A stretch of DNA of 64,000 nucleotides from NCBI GenBank assembly GCA_029204225.1, contig CM055102.1:18992967-19056966 (forward strand). Direction: 5' to 3'. The notes beneath the pieces were generated by a model that worked only from the letters and a program-made list of their open reading frames with translations, was not told the origin of the DNA and did no database searches. This document shows, one piece after another, positions 12,111-23,330 of this stretch; the stretch's first letter is position 1, and the number at the start of each line of letters is the position of its first letter. Both the position numbers and the translations under genes were made by a program. The stretch comes from Diphasiastrum complanatum. Taxonomy: Eukaryota > Streptophyta > Lycopodiopsida > Lycopodiales > Lycopodiaceae.

Positions 12111-12216
12111 GGGGAAAGGCCCCAAGGCGGGGGCCTTCCGGGTTTTGAGGCGCCCCGACAGCAACAGCCCGAGGGCACCTCCAAACCCAGAAGGCCCCCG
12201 CCCGTGGTCCTTCCCC
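12111..12216. repeat. GC-rich foldback (hairpin) element
   Basis: The left arm starts GGGGAAAGGCCCCAAGG and the right arm ends GTCCTTCCCC. About 46 bp on each side pair with few mismatches around a short loop containing ACAGCAACAGC. The core GCGGGGGCCTTC is present in both arms. Base composition is about two-thirds G+C inside DNA that is otherwise about two-thirds A+T. A miniature foldback transposon or a replication-slippage palindrome would look like this. No target duplication was identified. Confidence 0.8.
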
Positions 12217-14528
12217 TGCATAAAACACCTGCAAGTTTTTTTTTTTAAAAGAAATTCAATTTTTAGAAAGTCGACTTTCAAAAATAGCAAGTTGGATCTA
12301 TGCGACTTTCCCAAAAATACAAAATGTACCTTACAAAAATGTAAAGTGATTCTTAAACTTTCTGAAAATAGCAAAAGTACATTACAAATCTGTAATGTAT
12401 TCATCGCTCTTATAATTTTCAAAAGTAAAAAATTTTGCCATTTAAGGCAACTTTCAAATAAACTGCAAAAAAAACTGCAGGTTTTTACGTACTTGGTGAA
12501 GCTAGTTGAAATAGGCAAATTGGTAGTAGAATTTGACATACATTGCACTTTTGTAAATTTTGTTTGTACACTTTGGATATCATGGTTGGACAAAAGCGAG
12601 ATATTTTGAGGCATGAAACCTTTCAAATTGTTTTCTAGAAGCTGATAGACACTGTTTTGAATCTTCCTGAAAAGTAAGACATTATTTAGAATCTTCCAAT
12701 CCAACTTTTGAAAATTTTCTATGCCACATCTTCCAGAACAGAAAACATTGCTTTCGAAAAAATTCTTATAAGAGATTCAATCAGTTGAGGCTCAATTAAA
12801 GGTATATGCCCTTCTTTCAAAATGTCCTTAGTGTAGCAGGAAGGGCATACAAGTTTTCATATTTTTACAACACTGACATAGTTTGGAACATGGTTGCTGA
12901 GTATTTAAAACGTCAACATTTTGATCCTGAATTTTAACAATTTTCCAAACATGCAAGATTTTTAACTTGTACAAAAGGTTCTAAAGTCCAAGATTACTGA
13001 CAATTAGACCCAAAGTTGTCCAAAATTTGACATTTCTAGCCTAGTCTTGAAGCCCTGAGAGATCCAAAAGCCCATCTTTGAAACATCCATGAATGCTAGC
13101 TAACCCCCCGTGTGCACAAGATACATATACTTTAAAGACCTAAATCAGTTTGCTGCGCCAATACACATAACGAACACATGCTGTCCCAACGCTTATTGGC
13201 ATTCACAGCTAGTTTTCTAAGTGCTTATGATATTCCTCTCCTTTGCTCTCAAAGAACATGAGTGCTTGATAACACATATTGAAAAGGCCATGCCTTCCTT
13301 TTCCTAATCAACAAATCACCCTCAACCAAGCTTCCTTTCAAGGTTAGCTACTAACAACCTAATCATTCCATGTCATAACTGTTGTGATACTAAAAGACAG
13401 GTGACTCTATATTTAAAGAAGCGTTACTAGAAAAAATGACTTGTATATTTCCACATATAATATAATTACATCTAGTATAGAGATGGAATTCAAATCATGG
13501 CCATTTTTTCAAGCCTTCACTATTGCTATCAAAGCATCTATAGAGAGCTCTGTTTGCTGTTGTCTTTAAACCATGTTATCACAGATGGAATTCACTTTCA
13601 CAAGAGAAAAGGTCAGTACAGCTAAAGATAACAAGTTTGGTGTGGGATAATAAAGCACCAGATTACAAGGATGACCACATCTACACAGCTATTGATATTT
13701 TTAGTTTTAAAATGATTTAGAGATGTATGAGATGACATATTTTGAGTTGCTTATATCAGCTTCATGCAAAGGAAAAAATGTCTTAAATTCCACTATCCTA
13801 AACAGCCAGAGAAATTTGGATGCCCTTCGATTTCCATCTAGCCAGACAGAATTTCAGATGAATATCAGGCTATACGTGAAAAACATAAAACTACTCAGAC
13901 TATATCTGTAGAAAGCATTCAGTAACACCACCGACATACAGAGTTAATAAATTTTGAAAGCCCCGGTGGAGTTTGTATCATTTAAATTTTAACCCCGGTG
14001 ATGTAGAATGATGAACACATCAACAACAATGAAAGTCGTAGCTACAGTGCTGACACCTGTAAATCTGTACAAACTTCAAGATGATACGAGAATATTAAAG
14101 CAGGCTAAAACTAACCCCTTTTTTTAAGATGCCACCATGAAATGTCCTGTTCAACATTCCCTCCTATAGCTTAGCCACCTTCTGTTACTTGACAACAAAG
14201 ATTCCACCACCTGTCACTTGAAAAATCGCTGCACTTACCCAGTGCTTTCTTGAATAAGTCTACTTATAAAAGGAGCACCTTGGATGTAAAACAATTTAGC
14301 ACTGTTTTCCCAATGGCTGCACCTTGACTCCGTAACTTACTGCCAAAATCCAAGCTGAAAATCCTTGATACTAAACGTGAAATTAATCTACAAGGACTCA
14401 ATCCCATATCCCATACAAAGCCTCCAGCAATTTTTTCTAGCATAAACAAAGCTTGTTTGAAGTACGTCAAGGAGTAGCAAACATTAGATTGTTACATTTG
14501 AAAATCTTGTAGTTACACTAAACACTTT
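12217..14528. other. Spacer downstream of the bZIP gene, includes its 3' UTR
   Basis: No open frame with protein character was found. 12306-12410 holds two degenerate units with small palindromes (TACATTACA/TGTAATGTA at 12378-12399). The 3' UTR of the minus-strand bZIP gene must start at 14528 and run leftwards. I could not place its poly(A) signal. Confidence 0.45.
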
Positions 14529-16907
14529 TTAAGGATTTTGGACCATAAAATCTGAAGACAAAATTGCCGCCTCCAAGTTCTTGCCATTTCCAGCCAGAGT
14601 GCAACTGGAGGGCATGCCACTTTTCACTGTAGACGTTTTCCTACTGGCCCAACTTTTTGTCACACCTACTTGTATGTTTGGTGCCATGCTTGACGCTTTT
14701 ACAAGCCTTACAAAAGCATCAGTAACTGCCGGAGCTGTTTCCTCATCTTGCAGCAGACCAGGGTGAAGTTTGGATGTTGAAGCTTGTTGTAAATGTGGCA
14801 ATACATGACTTTTTTGCTGAAAAAGTAGCAGCCTCAATCTGTGTCTTTCCTTCTTCATTATTTCAATGTGAGCTGCAGAATACAAAATAGTAAATCGCAG
14901 AGAAGATTGTCCTCCATGCAACTAATTTCCAGAGGGAAACCAGGTCAACTTATAAAACATATAGATATCCAGACAGCCTTCAAACCATCATAGGCATTGA
15001 GATATAACTAGACTATCACAAAAAACTCACCATCTTTGAACTGTTTATCGTTTATAAGGGCAGATATTCTCTGCTTTAAAGCTTTATTGTCTGCACTTAA
15101 TAATGATCGCTGATGATCCAAATAAGCCACTTGAGGAGATAGAGTTGAGACCTCGGTCTGTGGCAAAAGAGAAAGAATAGAAGTAAGAAGATTCATAAAA
15201 TCAACTGATGTGCGAGAGAAAAGAAACAAAATCATTCGAATGGACATTTACTGTAGGAAAAAAACCAGATTGGCCTGAATCATTCTCCTTAGAATAGAAT
15301 TTTCCAACCCAACTACACAATATTCAATTGCTTATCAACCTGAAGAACATGGACTCTTCTTTCAAGTTCTGCAATGTACTGGAGCTTTCGTACTCGAGAA
15401 CGCTGAGCAGATTGCCTGTTCGAAAGACTGTAAGTTCCCACAATGAAACAGAAGGAATATTAGATCCTCTATATTGTGATACCTCTCCAACAACATTGAA
15501 GGAATCATACAGTGAGAACTAGCCTCAAAAACCTCAGTTTCTCAAATAAATCTGAAATTCCTCCAAATAAACATTCACTTAAAGTTTCGAGTTATCAAGA
15601 TTCGCATTGATGCGACACTTTAAAATTATTTTTAAAGGCTTCAAATGACCAAAGAATGACAAGAGTATTCATGTCAACAATAGCAAGAATCGTGTCATGA
15701 GCATTGATTGCCATAGAGACGTACAATTACAGTAAACTCTGACACACACTCCTTGGCTTCCAAAAGCTATTGCATGAATGCTATACTTGAAAACTCATCT
15801 AAACAGGGTTCCCATTGTGGTTAGAAAAAAACTAAAAATGTCAATTTTACATTGAGTTGAAAAGATTTGAAAAGGTTTGAAACCCTTCAGATCGATATTT
15901 AACAGTGGTCATCATTTTTAGAAAAAAAGTTTTTATCAAAAAAACACCTCAAAATTTTACACAATGATAATGGAAAAGCACATGTAATGAAAGTTGAAAC
16001 TACTCCCTTTGTAATTCCCAAAGTGGGACACGGCACTTTTCTCTAAATTTGCACAGTTTCTCGAAAATCTAAGACTTAAAATCCCCCAAAACAAGTTACA
16101 AAAACACCCAACTCACCGTTTAGTTTGATGTAGTTCCCGGTCAGCTTCAACATCCAAGTTTGATTGTAAGTGGTCGCCATTCTTAAAGCTTTCATCATAG
16201 TTTTTAACCACTCCAGCTCCTTCAAGTTCAGGTCTACCATTCATGTACCTTCCTCTTACTACTTTCATGTCTTCATGAAATACATCTTGTACGCAGTAAT
16301 TCTTTGATGCAGAAGTAGAAGAATCAAAATCAGGAGAAAGATTTCTCAACTCCGGAGTGCAACTCTCAATCATAGACCTACTGAATCTTGTGATGGGTGC
16401 TTGACGTGCTTGACTAAAGAGATTCTTGGCCTCAACAGAAGGGTTTTCAAAAAGTTCCAGATGAGAAAACATATTCACAATTTGCTCCTCATCAAGTCGA
16501 TCAAAATCCAAAGAACCCCTGAGCCTTACAGGGGGTTTCCGAGAAGGAGAAATAAACTCTTCCTCTTCAGCAATGCCACCAATCTTGGTCAAGTTAATAG
16601 GAGCTTCTAGAAAAGCAACTGTATCACTAGCAGATCGTCGATGAGAAAACCTCCTTTGAGAAACCTTGGGAGAGTCAAGAAGCTCATTTAACCATGAAGG
16701 CTCAGTAGCAGGAATTATTTCAGAGTCATTATCAAATTTTTCATATCCAGCGCCATGACTCGAAGAACGCGTGAGACCATTATGAGTTCCAGTGAATGAA
16801 TCAATTTGAGCAGAATTTGATGCAAACAATGGAGCTTTGGGAGGAAGATGAGTCAGACTCTTTGAAGGTGCCCCGTAATGAGAGCGGACCTTCCCTTGAT
16901 TCAACAT
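14529..16907 (-). CDS. bZIP transcription factor, group E (bZIP34/61-like), four exons
   Basis: Coding exons on the minus strand are 16907-16117, 15427-15340, 15157-15031 and 14872-14529, giving 449 residues. All three introns start GT and end AG (GTGAGT, GTTGAT and GTGAGT donors), and phases join without a break. The start is the ATG at 16907, preceded in frame by a stop at about 16926. Residues 70-80 (PSWLNELLDSP), 90-103 (RRSASDTVAFLEAP) and 134-147 are the conserved N-terminal motifs of group E. The basic region has N267 and R275 with the N-x7-R spacing, followed by QYIAELE. The zipper leucines are L285, L292, L299, L306, L313 and L320. P301 sits in the third heptad, as in Arabidopsis bZIP34/61. 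There it blocks homodimers and favours partners from groups I and S. It acts in the nucleus on ACGT-core DNA. The tail after residue 350 is divergent. No defects seen. Confidence 0.9.
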
Positions 16908-17603
16908 TTCTGAAGCTGTGAAAGTTTACAGTCCTTGCAAACAAACTGAGCTTTTATGTTGAAAGTTCTCCTCAAATCTGCAAAGTAGAGAAACACCCAG
17001 ATATTATCAACACCTATGTAAACAACAAGCTGCTGATGAAACTCACAAATCCATCCTGATGTATGGAGAAAAAAATACTGCTGATAACAATGCTACTACC
17101 TTGCATTATGGTGGAACTGGCAAACCTTTTCATGACGGTCACAGGATTGACAAAGGCCATAAAAGCAACGTATAAAACTAAGAAGTTCAAGAACAAGGAA
17201 AAACCCGAAAAAACATACATATACAATGACACAAAAATATAAGCATATGGCAAGATAAAACAAAGGCAAACTTATGGTACACTACAATAAGACATAAATA
17301 AGAAAAAATCAGAAGGCTTATGCCTATGCAGCTAGTGGCAGACACTGGCATTACAAGATGCATGCCGGATGGTCCATAATAGCATAGCACGCTTCCAAGA
17401 AGTTCTACATTCCCCGGGTACATAAAAATTGACACTATGATTCTCATGACCACACAAGAAGTAACACATGTTGGATAATCAATTGGCAAAAAGGTTATCA
17501 GCCCATTGAGGTCAACACCATCGAATCAATATGGCTGGTACAGATTGACAATTTACAAAGATGGACCAAATAACATCTGTACCAAATATAAAAAAATGAT
17601 CTT

Positions 17604-17625
17604 ACACACACACACACACACACAC
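17604..17625 (+). repeat. (AC)n microsatellite, 11 units
   Basis: A short perfect dinucleotide run lies inside the putative bZIP 5' intron. Confidence 0.95.
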
Positions 17626-18044
17626 CAATCAAATGTGCACAATTAAAAATGGATTTTCTAAGCATAGTAAAGTATTACACATAACAAAAAATGTGTGCAA
17701 CAATATAGTTTCCAAAACTGCAATTCGTTGGAGAATGAATTTCGATTCTTCAATAAATCATTCGGGTTCGATTTGAACCAAAATAAATCAGACCCTAAAA
17801 AACGGTTCTTTGATTTTGAATGACAGCACTTTGATTGTGCTAATCAACAGTTCTTTGATTTTGCTTTTTCAATTTTTAATTTGTGTTCAGATATCTAACC
17901 GGTGAACTGTATGTGATGGTTTGATGATGGACCAACGATAAATCATAAATTACAATGTTACGTGGAAGTTGGAACTTCGAATCCAGTTTATGGAGTTTGA
18001 ATCGTGTCCATTCAGCACTTGCTTTTGCTGAAACAAAAAATAAA

Positions 18045-18191
18045 CAGTTTCAAATCGTTTCAAAACGGGACTATTTTTGCCTAAGTGTAAGTGTGTCACT
18101 CATCGGATTTTTTTTCCGAAACAGAAAAAAAAAACACTTTAAAATAATTTCAAACGGGACAATTTTTGCCTAAGTGTAAGTGTGCCACTCA
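18045..18191 (+). repeat. Tandem duplication of about 50 bp
   Basis: The phrase TTTTTGCCTAAGTGTAAGTGTG with flanking TTTCAAA-ACGGGAC occurs at 18045-18098 and again at 18140-18191, separated by a poly-T/poly-A segment. The period is about 95 bp. It is non-coding. Confidence 0.85.
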
Positions 18192-18888
18192 AGCTTCATG
18201 GACTTGAAAAGGCAACCCTAACCAAGCATAGAAACATACATTTTAAACCAGAATAAGACTATATGTACATTATAATCAATTGCCATTGGATTCAAGATTG
18301 ATTGTTGATTGATTATAAAGTGCATTGCAATCTAAACAATAAAAAAGCACTTGCTTTTGCTATAGTAGAAGGCTAGGAAAAAATTCCCTTAAAAAAACCT
18401 AAAACCGATTTGCCGGATCTTTCCCAGTGTTGCCAATTCTTTCCCGTTTCAAACCCTTTTCAAAATGGCGTTTTGAAAAGGTCCATGAAACATTGGCACT
18501 GAATTTACAGCAAAGGGTATGATCTTGAATCGATCACAATTCCTGGGGAAGGACATTTCATCCAACTCTCCGTTTCCCCAACTAGAGAAATGCAACATAA
18601 AACTTGTTGGGCAAACGTTATGGACAAAAGTGCTGGGGAAAAATCTCCCCATGAAAAAAGGCATATCATATTTACTAAAGGCCAAGTTTGACCTTTTCTA
18701 GCAATGTTGTTGATTTTATTTCACCTCTCTCGCAGTATATATCGCCTTCTTCCTCAGCTTTTCCCTCTCTTCTATATACATTGTTGCAACTACCTTGCAG
18801 TAGTTAGCTTTTGAGAAGCATAGTGTTAACCTGTTTCCCAGGTGGACAGCATTCCCAAAACTAACACTCGACATTTGACCATACTTTA

Positions 18889-19222
18889 GGATACAGTCAC
18901 ACATATAGACTATGGTCTCACACCATCTTCATACAAAGTCCCATGTAATTATACAACTGACATATATAATCACATATCAAAATTCAGTACTTACTACTTG
19001 ATACATATCACCTGAAAATTGGTCATGGCAATTTTCAAGTGACAGCCCCGATCCCTGACAGCAGTTTAGGATACTGAGACTACTCGCACACTATAGCCTA
19101 TAGTCTCACATCAATCGTCGCTCAGTCTATTGATACAACTGATATTTATGCTCGCGATTAAGAATTCAGCACTTACTGCTAAAACATGTTACCTGACAAG
19201 TTGCAACAATTTTCAGATGAGC
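18889..19222 (+). repeat. Old tandem duplication, about 180 bp units
   Basis: Two blocks share the same order of landmarks: TAGGATAC, a GACTATGGTCTCAC or CCTATAGTCTCAC phrase, ATACAACTGA, ATTCAG-ACTTACT, ACCTGA and a CAATTTTCA phrase. They start near 18889 and 19067. Similarity is interrupted by small gaps, so the duplication is old. Confidence 0.65.
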
Positions 19223-20120
19223 TCATGTGGGAGGGCTGGCGGGTGGAATCAGCCTGTCGGAAAATTTTCAGGCAATCGTTTCAGAGTGCAAGCAAAGGAT
19301 GCTGTGTCATATCGATAATTCTTATAAGCAAACAGAAGTTGCTTTAAGCATTTTCCATTTTATCAACTTGGCACTATTCACACTTTTGAGCATATAATTC
19401 AACATGGCATTTCATTTTTTGCCAATAAATTTCTCTCTTAACAAACTAAACTGTTCTTTATATGCCCAGATCGTCTTGAATTGAGGCTGTCATGACATGT
19501 AGGTAAGATTTGATATCCTCTTTATTTGGCAAACATGCATTTCCATTCTGAAAAAACATACCATTCTTTATGATATATTCTGATTGTATCTTCGCATCTT
19601 AATATTTCTCAAAGTACTACACTACAAGGTCCTCAAAAAATTTAGAATTTCATGTTACGACTTCTTGCCAAATACAACAGAAAAACCTATCAGTCAGTGA
19701 AAGATTGCCCAGTGGGAAAAATCCACAATGAATATTAGCACTCAACAATGAAAATAAAAATGCATACTCTCGAGTCCACTTCAACATGATCAAAAACACC
19801 CCCTGACAAGCAATAAGAACACATAGAGAATGAGTGAAGGCAGCAGTAAAAGAAAAGAAATCACACAGAATCAGCAAGCTGCAATTTATGTGACCTTTTC
19901 TATTGTAAGTTGTAACTAAAGAAATCAAGTAATATAGAAAATACTTGTATCCGCATTGATAAGAAAACCATAGGACCAACGATGATTCCAGACACCCTAG
20001 ATTTTAGACAATACGACTAATAATATCCGCTATTCTGAGGATTAGAACCTAAAGGACCCTTAACATTAGCTGGGTTTTTGTTAGATGGTTTATAGTTGAG
20101 TGTTTCAAGATTGTCCAAAA

Positions 20121-20291
20121 TTGGATTGCAAAGGTCTTTCTGCGAAGATATGGCAGACGATTGGATAAGCAAAGCTTGTCAAAGGTTCTCCAGCATTTGA
20201 AGAATTAAATGTTCACATCGACAGATGGCATGAATGAATATATCGATATAAATCATATACTTATCTTTACAGAAAGACCTTTGCAATCTAA
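20121..20291. repeat. Inverted repeat: MITE or MIR-like hairpin
   Basis: TTGGATTGCAAAGGTCTTTCTG at 20121-20142 pairs with CAGAAAGACCTTTGCAATCTAA at 20270-20291 with one mismatch in 22. Pairing continues more weakly inwards (AAGATA). The loop is about 125 bases. This could be a miniature inverted-repeat transposon or a small-RNA hairpin. No clear target duplication flanks it. Confidence 0.8.
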
Positions 20292-22539
20292 ACTTTGAAG
20301 TTAAAGGCGTCAACACCTCAAATGGTTAAAAGTATGAAAAAGCTAGCCATAAACTGACCGTGTCAGTCCAAAAACAAAACGAAAAGCAGAGACAACAATA
20401 CAAACGAAAATTCTCATCCAGCTCCTGCTATGAGCCTGAAAGAGTCATTTTTGAATTAGTAAAACCCCAAAAACCCAAAGTTGTGTATTGTCTAATAGCA
20501 AGGGTGAAGAACAATGAATGCTAAGATCATGTGGCATGTCAGATAGAATCATGTAGCAGAAGACTGCTGAGAGAAAGAAACTTCCCAACAGAAAAAATCA
20601 TTGGATCTCATCCCATATCAAAACAAAACCAAGGATTCAAGTGAAGCACTCCTGTTACGTGAATCTCTCTTTGAATTAGGCATTGCATCATCTAACCAGT
20701 ACCACTGTCAAAACAATATAACATGCACTTTGGCTATGATTCAATGAGGGTGCAGTTGACATAGGTTGCTAAGCTCCAGTTTTCTATGACACAAGAAGCC
20801 CCTACTTACGATGTTTTGGGGCATGATAACTGCTGCTGTTCCAGCAGTCCAACACAACAAGTCATGCCTGCAATAAATTGATCCCTGACAACCTACTTGC
20901 CAATTAAAATGGACTCATGGAAATCCCACCCCATCCAGGCACACTTGAAGAACAAGTAACAGAATATCCTGCTTATCTTTAAACCCTGAAATTTAAACTA
21001 TTTCCTGGTGTCCTCAAAAAATCAATGCTGCATCAGAAGGAAACAAAATCCATTTGAAAGTTAAATGTGAAAAACTTCAATTTTGATGGGACCAAATCTA
21101 AACAAGGGTTCGAGAAAACTTGTCACCGAGCAGGATATTCAAAAACGCAGTAAACAAATGGTAGATCTGACATTAGCCTTCTCACGAGACATAAAGCTGT
21201 CCTAACCACCCCTTAACATACCAAGGCAACCGTTAAATCTACCAATATAGATAAAAATAGCCCGAGATGATCATGGATACATGCGAGTCATTCAAAAGAT
21301 ACATATGCCAAAAAAGCAAATAATGAAGCAGAGCCTACCAGGTAAGCAGAGACGATTTAAGAAGACAAAGGCCATGAAACACAGAAGATTCAGATGCAAG
21401 AGTCCTCCACATATATCTAGGGCTAAGAGATTTGTTTACAAAAATAATTTATCTCAACAAACTAAAACACGAGATGAAATCACACACCTTTACCAACAGT
21501 TCTCCACAACTATGTGGTTGAGTGGCCCTAGCATATCGACGTGACAGAACTTCACGCATTCCAGTTCTCGCGTTGACCCCAAACTTGGAGCATTACCTAC
21601 GCAGTGCAGATCCTTTCCTGAACTAAGGGCATGGTCTTTAATGATTCAAGCATAGAAAAAAAGAAAATCGTTTAGAGTGAACCATTAGGATATGGTGATA
21701 TTTCACCCTCAGCTCAACTTAACGAACAAAAATGACTTGCAGCCCCTTCGAATACGGCAAAAATCTAACAAGTTCTGAGTAAAAGCTTTCTAGTCTAAGA
21801 TCTGGAACACGCGAGCGACGACAGAGCAGCAATAACGCAGTCACCACCTCTTTGTCATACTATAGATAATGATTCAACGAACAACCACGAAGGTGCAAAT
21901 ATAATAGTCTCACAGGTCCGAAAACAAAAGCGGTCTCAAGTTGCAAATGATATTTCTCAGATGCTCTATCCACAAATGTGCCCGCCTTGCAGTGAAATAT
22001 CCACCATTGTAAAAAGCTCTTTGAAGACTTTGGACAACTTCGGCTGCGCACGCAACCAACTGCAGCCGCTTCCAATAAATGCTCGCCGCAGGCAATCCAA
22101 AGGCAAAATCGATAATCAGGCTTCTAAACGAATTTCATTGATCTATGAGCCATTACACCTTCAATCTGCCGTCAAAAGACTGTGAAAAACAGATTACACG
22201 ATAACTGACCAAAGCGTACGGATCAGAAATCGGTGTAAAACTACGAAAAGTCCTGAGGATTTCACGATCCGCAATATCGGGGACATTCAGCGAGGCTCCG
22301 ATCAAAGCCTACAAACACCGTAGGTGCGTGAGGTAGTGATCAAAAGGAGTAAATCCGAAAAAACAAGGCAGTAATCACTAGAAAACAGGTCACAGAATAC
22401 GATTTGCATTGCTGAGATCCTCCAAACTCCAACATCCTCCGAATTCAAACCGCTCCAAGGCGTTGTTGATCAGGTCGCCTGATATACGAGCAAGATTCAC
22501 AGAAAAACTGACCAAAAACAAAGCACAAGAAACAGAACA

Positions 22540-23330
22540 ACAGCAGAAGAAGAAGCAGAAGAAGAGGTAGACGAAGCGGGAAAATAAGTATTACTTTTTT
22601 TTGTCAATTTTTTTCATTGAAGCTTTCTCTCTATCTCCCTCCCCTGTCCTGCGCTTTGCCGAACGCCATGGCATCTCTCTTCTGTCGAGAGCAAAAGGAC
22701 GACGACGACGATCAAAGAGATGCAAGACCAGCAGGAGCAGCAGCGACGGAGGAGCAGGAACAGGGAAGATGAATCTTACAGACCCAAGGTCCGTTCCCCG
22801 CCCCTCCACTAGGATCGCGCCCTCAGTCGCATCGGCCACGTGGTCAATTCTCAATAGCTTCAGCAAAGCTACGTGTCAAAATCTTAACGCCTGTGACGGT
22901 ATCCAACGGTAGAGGATCAAAAGACCTGGGGTGGGCTTAAGATACCAGGCGGAGGGACGAAGCCAGAGGCAGAGCATGGATAGACTGGCCTGTCTCCTAG
23001 CCATCCCCATCTCCACCGTTGGATATCTGGACCGACGGTCCCGATTCTGCCACGTCACTCGCAACAGTATTCATACCTCACAACTGGCACTTTCGAAACG
23101 TGGGTGGCACCTAAGTGGACGGTCTGAGAACGAACCAAGGGGTGTCGTTAATCACCACACGCTTTCACCTCGCCACCGTTGGATATAAACTCCCACCACT
23201 CAGATCATGCCACGACACTTGCCACAGCTCTAAGCAGCTAAGCACCGCCGATTCTCATGCGTGGCAGGCATCCAACTGGGCGCTCGAAAAGTCATCAGAT
23301 CGCCGTGGAGCAGCTCATGCCTCGAGGAGA
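22540..23330 (-). promoter_or_regulatory. Probable promoter and 5' UTR of the bZIP gene
   Basis: Base composition rises in G+C over 21.6-23.4 kb. On the minus strand 22540-22575 is a TTC/CTT-rich tract typical of plant 5' UTRs. Upstream are four ACGT cores: palindromic CCACGTGG at 22836-22843, ACGTGTC at 22871-22877, CCACGTCA (TGACGTGG on minus, a hybrid C/G box) at 23050-23057 and ACGTGG at 23098-23103. ACGT cores are the usual bZIP targets. The 14-mer CCACCGTTGGATAT occurs at 23013 and 23173, with an inverted shorter copy ATCCAACGGT at 22901. These contain an AACGG core like MYB/MSA sites. The transcription start is not known. Confidence 0.5.

Larger units (their letters stand above)
16908..22560 (-). 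other. Probable long 5' UTR intron of the bZIP gene
   Basis: Just upstream of the bZIP ATG the minus strand reads CTTTCACAG then CTTCAGAA before the ATG. This is a good 3' splice site with a pyrimidine tract, so a 5' UTR intron is likely. No other gene is recognisable up to about 22.5 kb, where the DNA turns pyrimidine-rich on the minus strand, like a plant 5' UTR. The intron would be 5 kb or more. It holds an AC microsatellite, two old tandem duplications and a hairpin, listed separately. A transcript is needed to confirm it. Confidence 0.45.

Noticed and set aside
11988-12704. Minus-strand open frame of 238 codons, with a plus-strand frame of 171 codons opposite
   Set aside because: It spans a GC-rich hairpin and AT-rich non-coding DNA, has no domain and a composition like random sequence; both strands are open by chance.
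20121-20142. Resemblance of TTGGATTG to the start of miR159
   Set aside because: Only the first eight bases agree; the rest differs from miR159/319, so it is not that family.
22591-22912. Small Arg/Ser-rich frames on both strands near the bZIP promoter
   Set aside because: They come from GA/CT-rich promoter and 5' UTR sequence; no start context or conserved motif.
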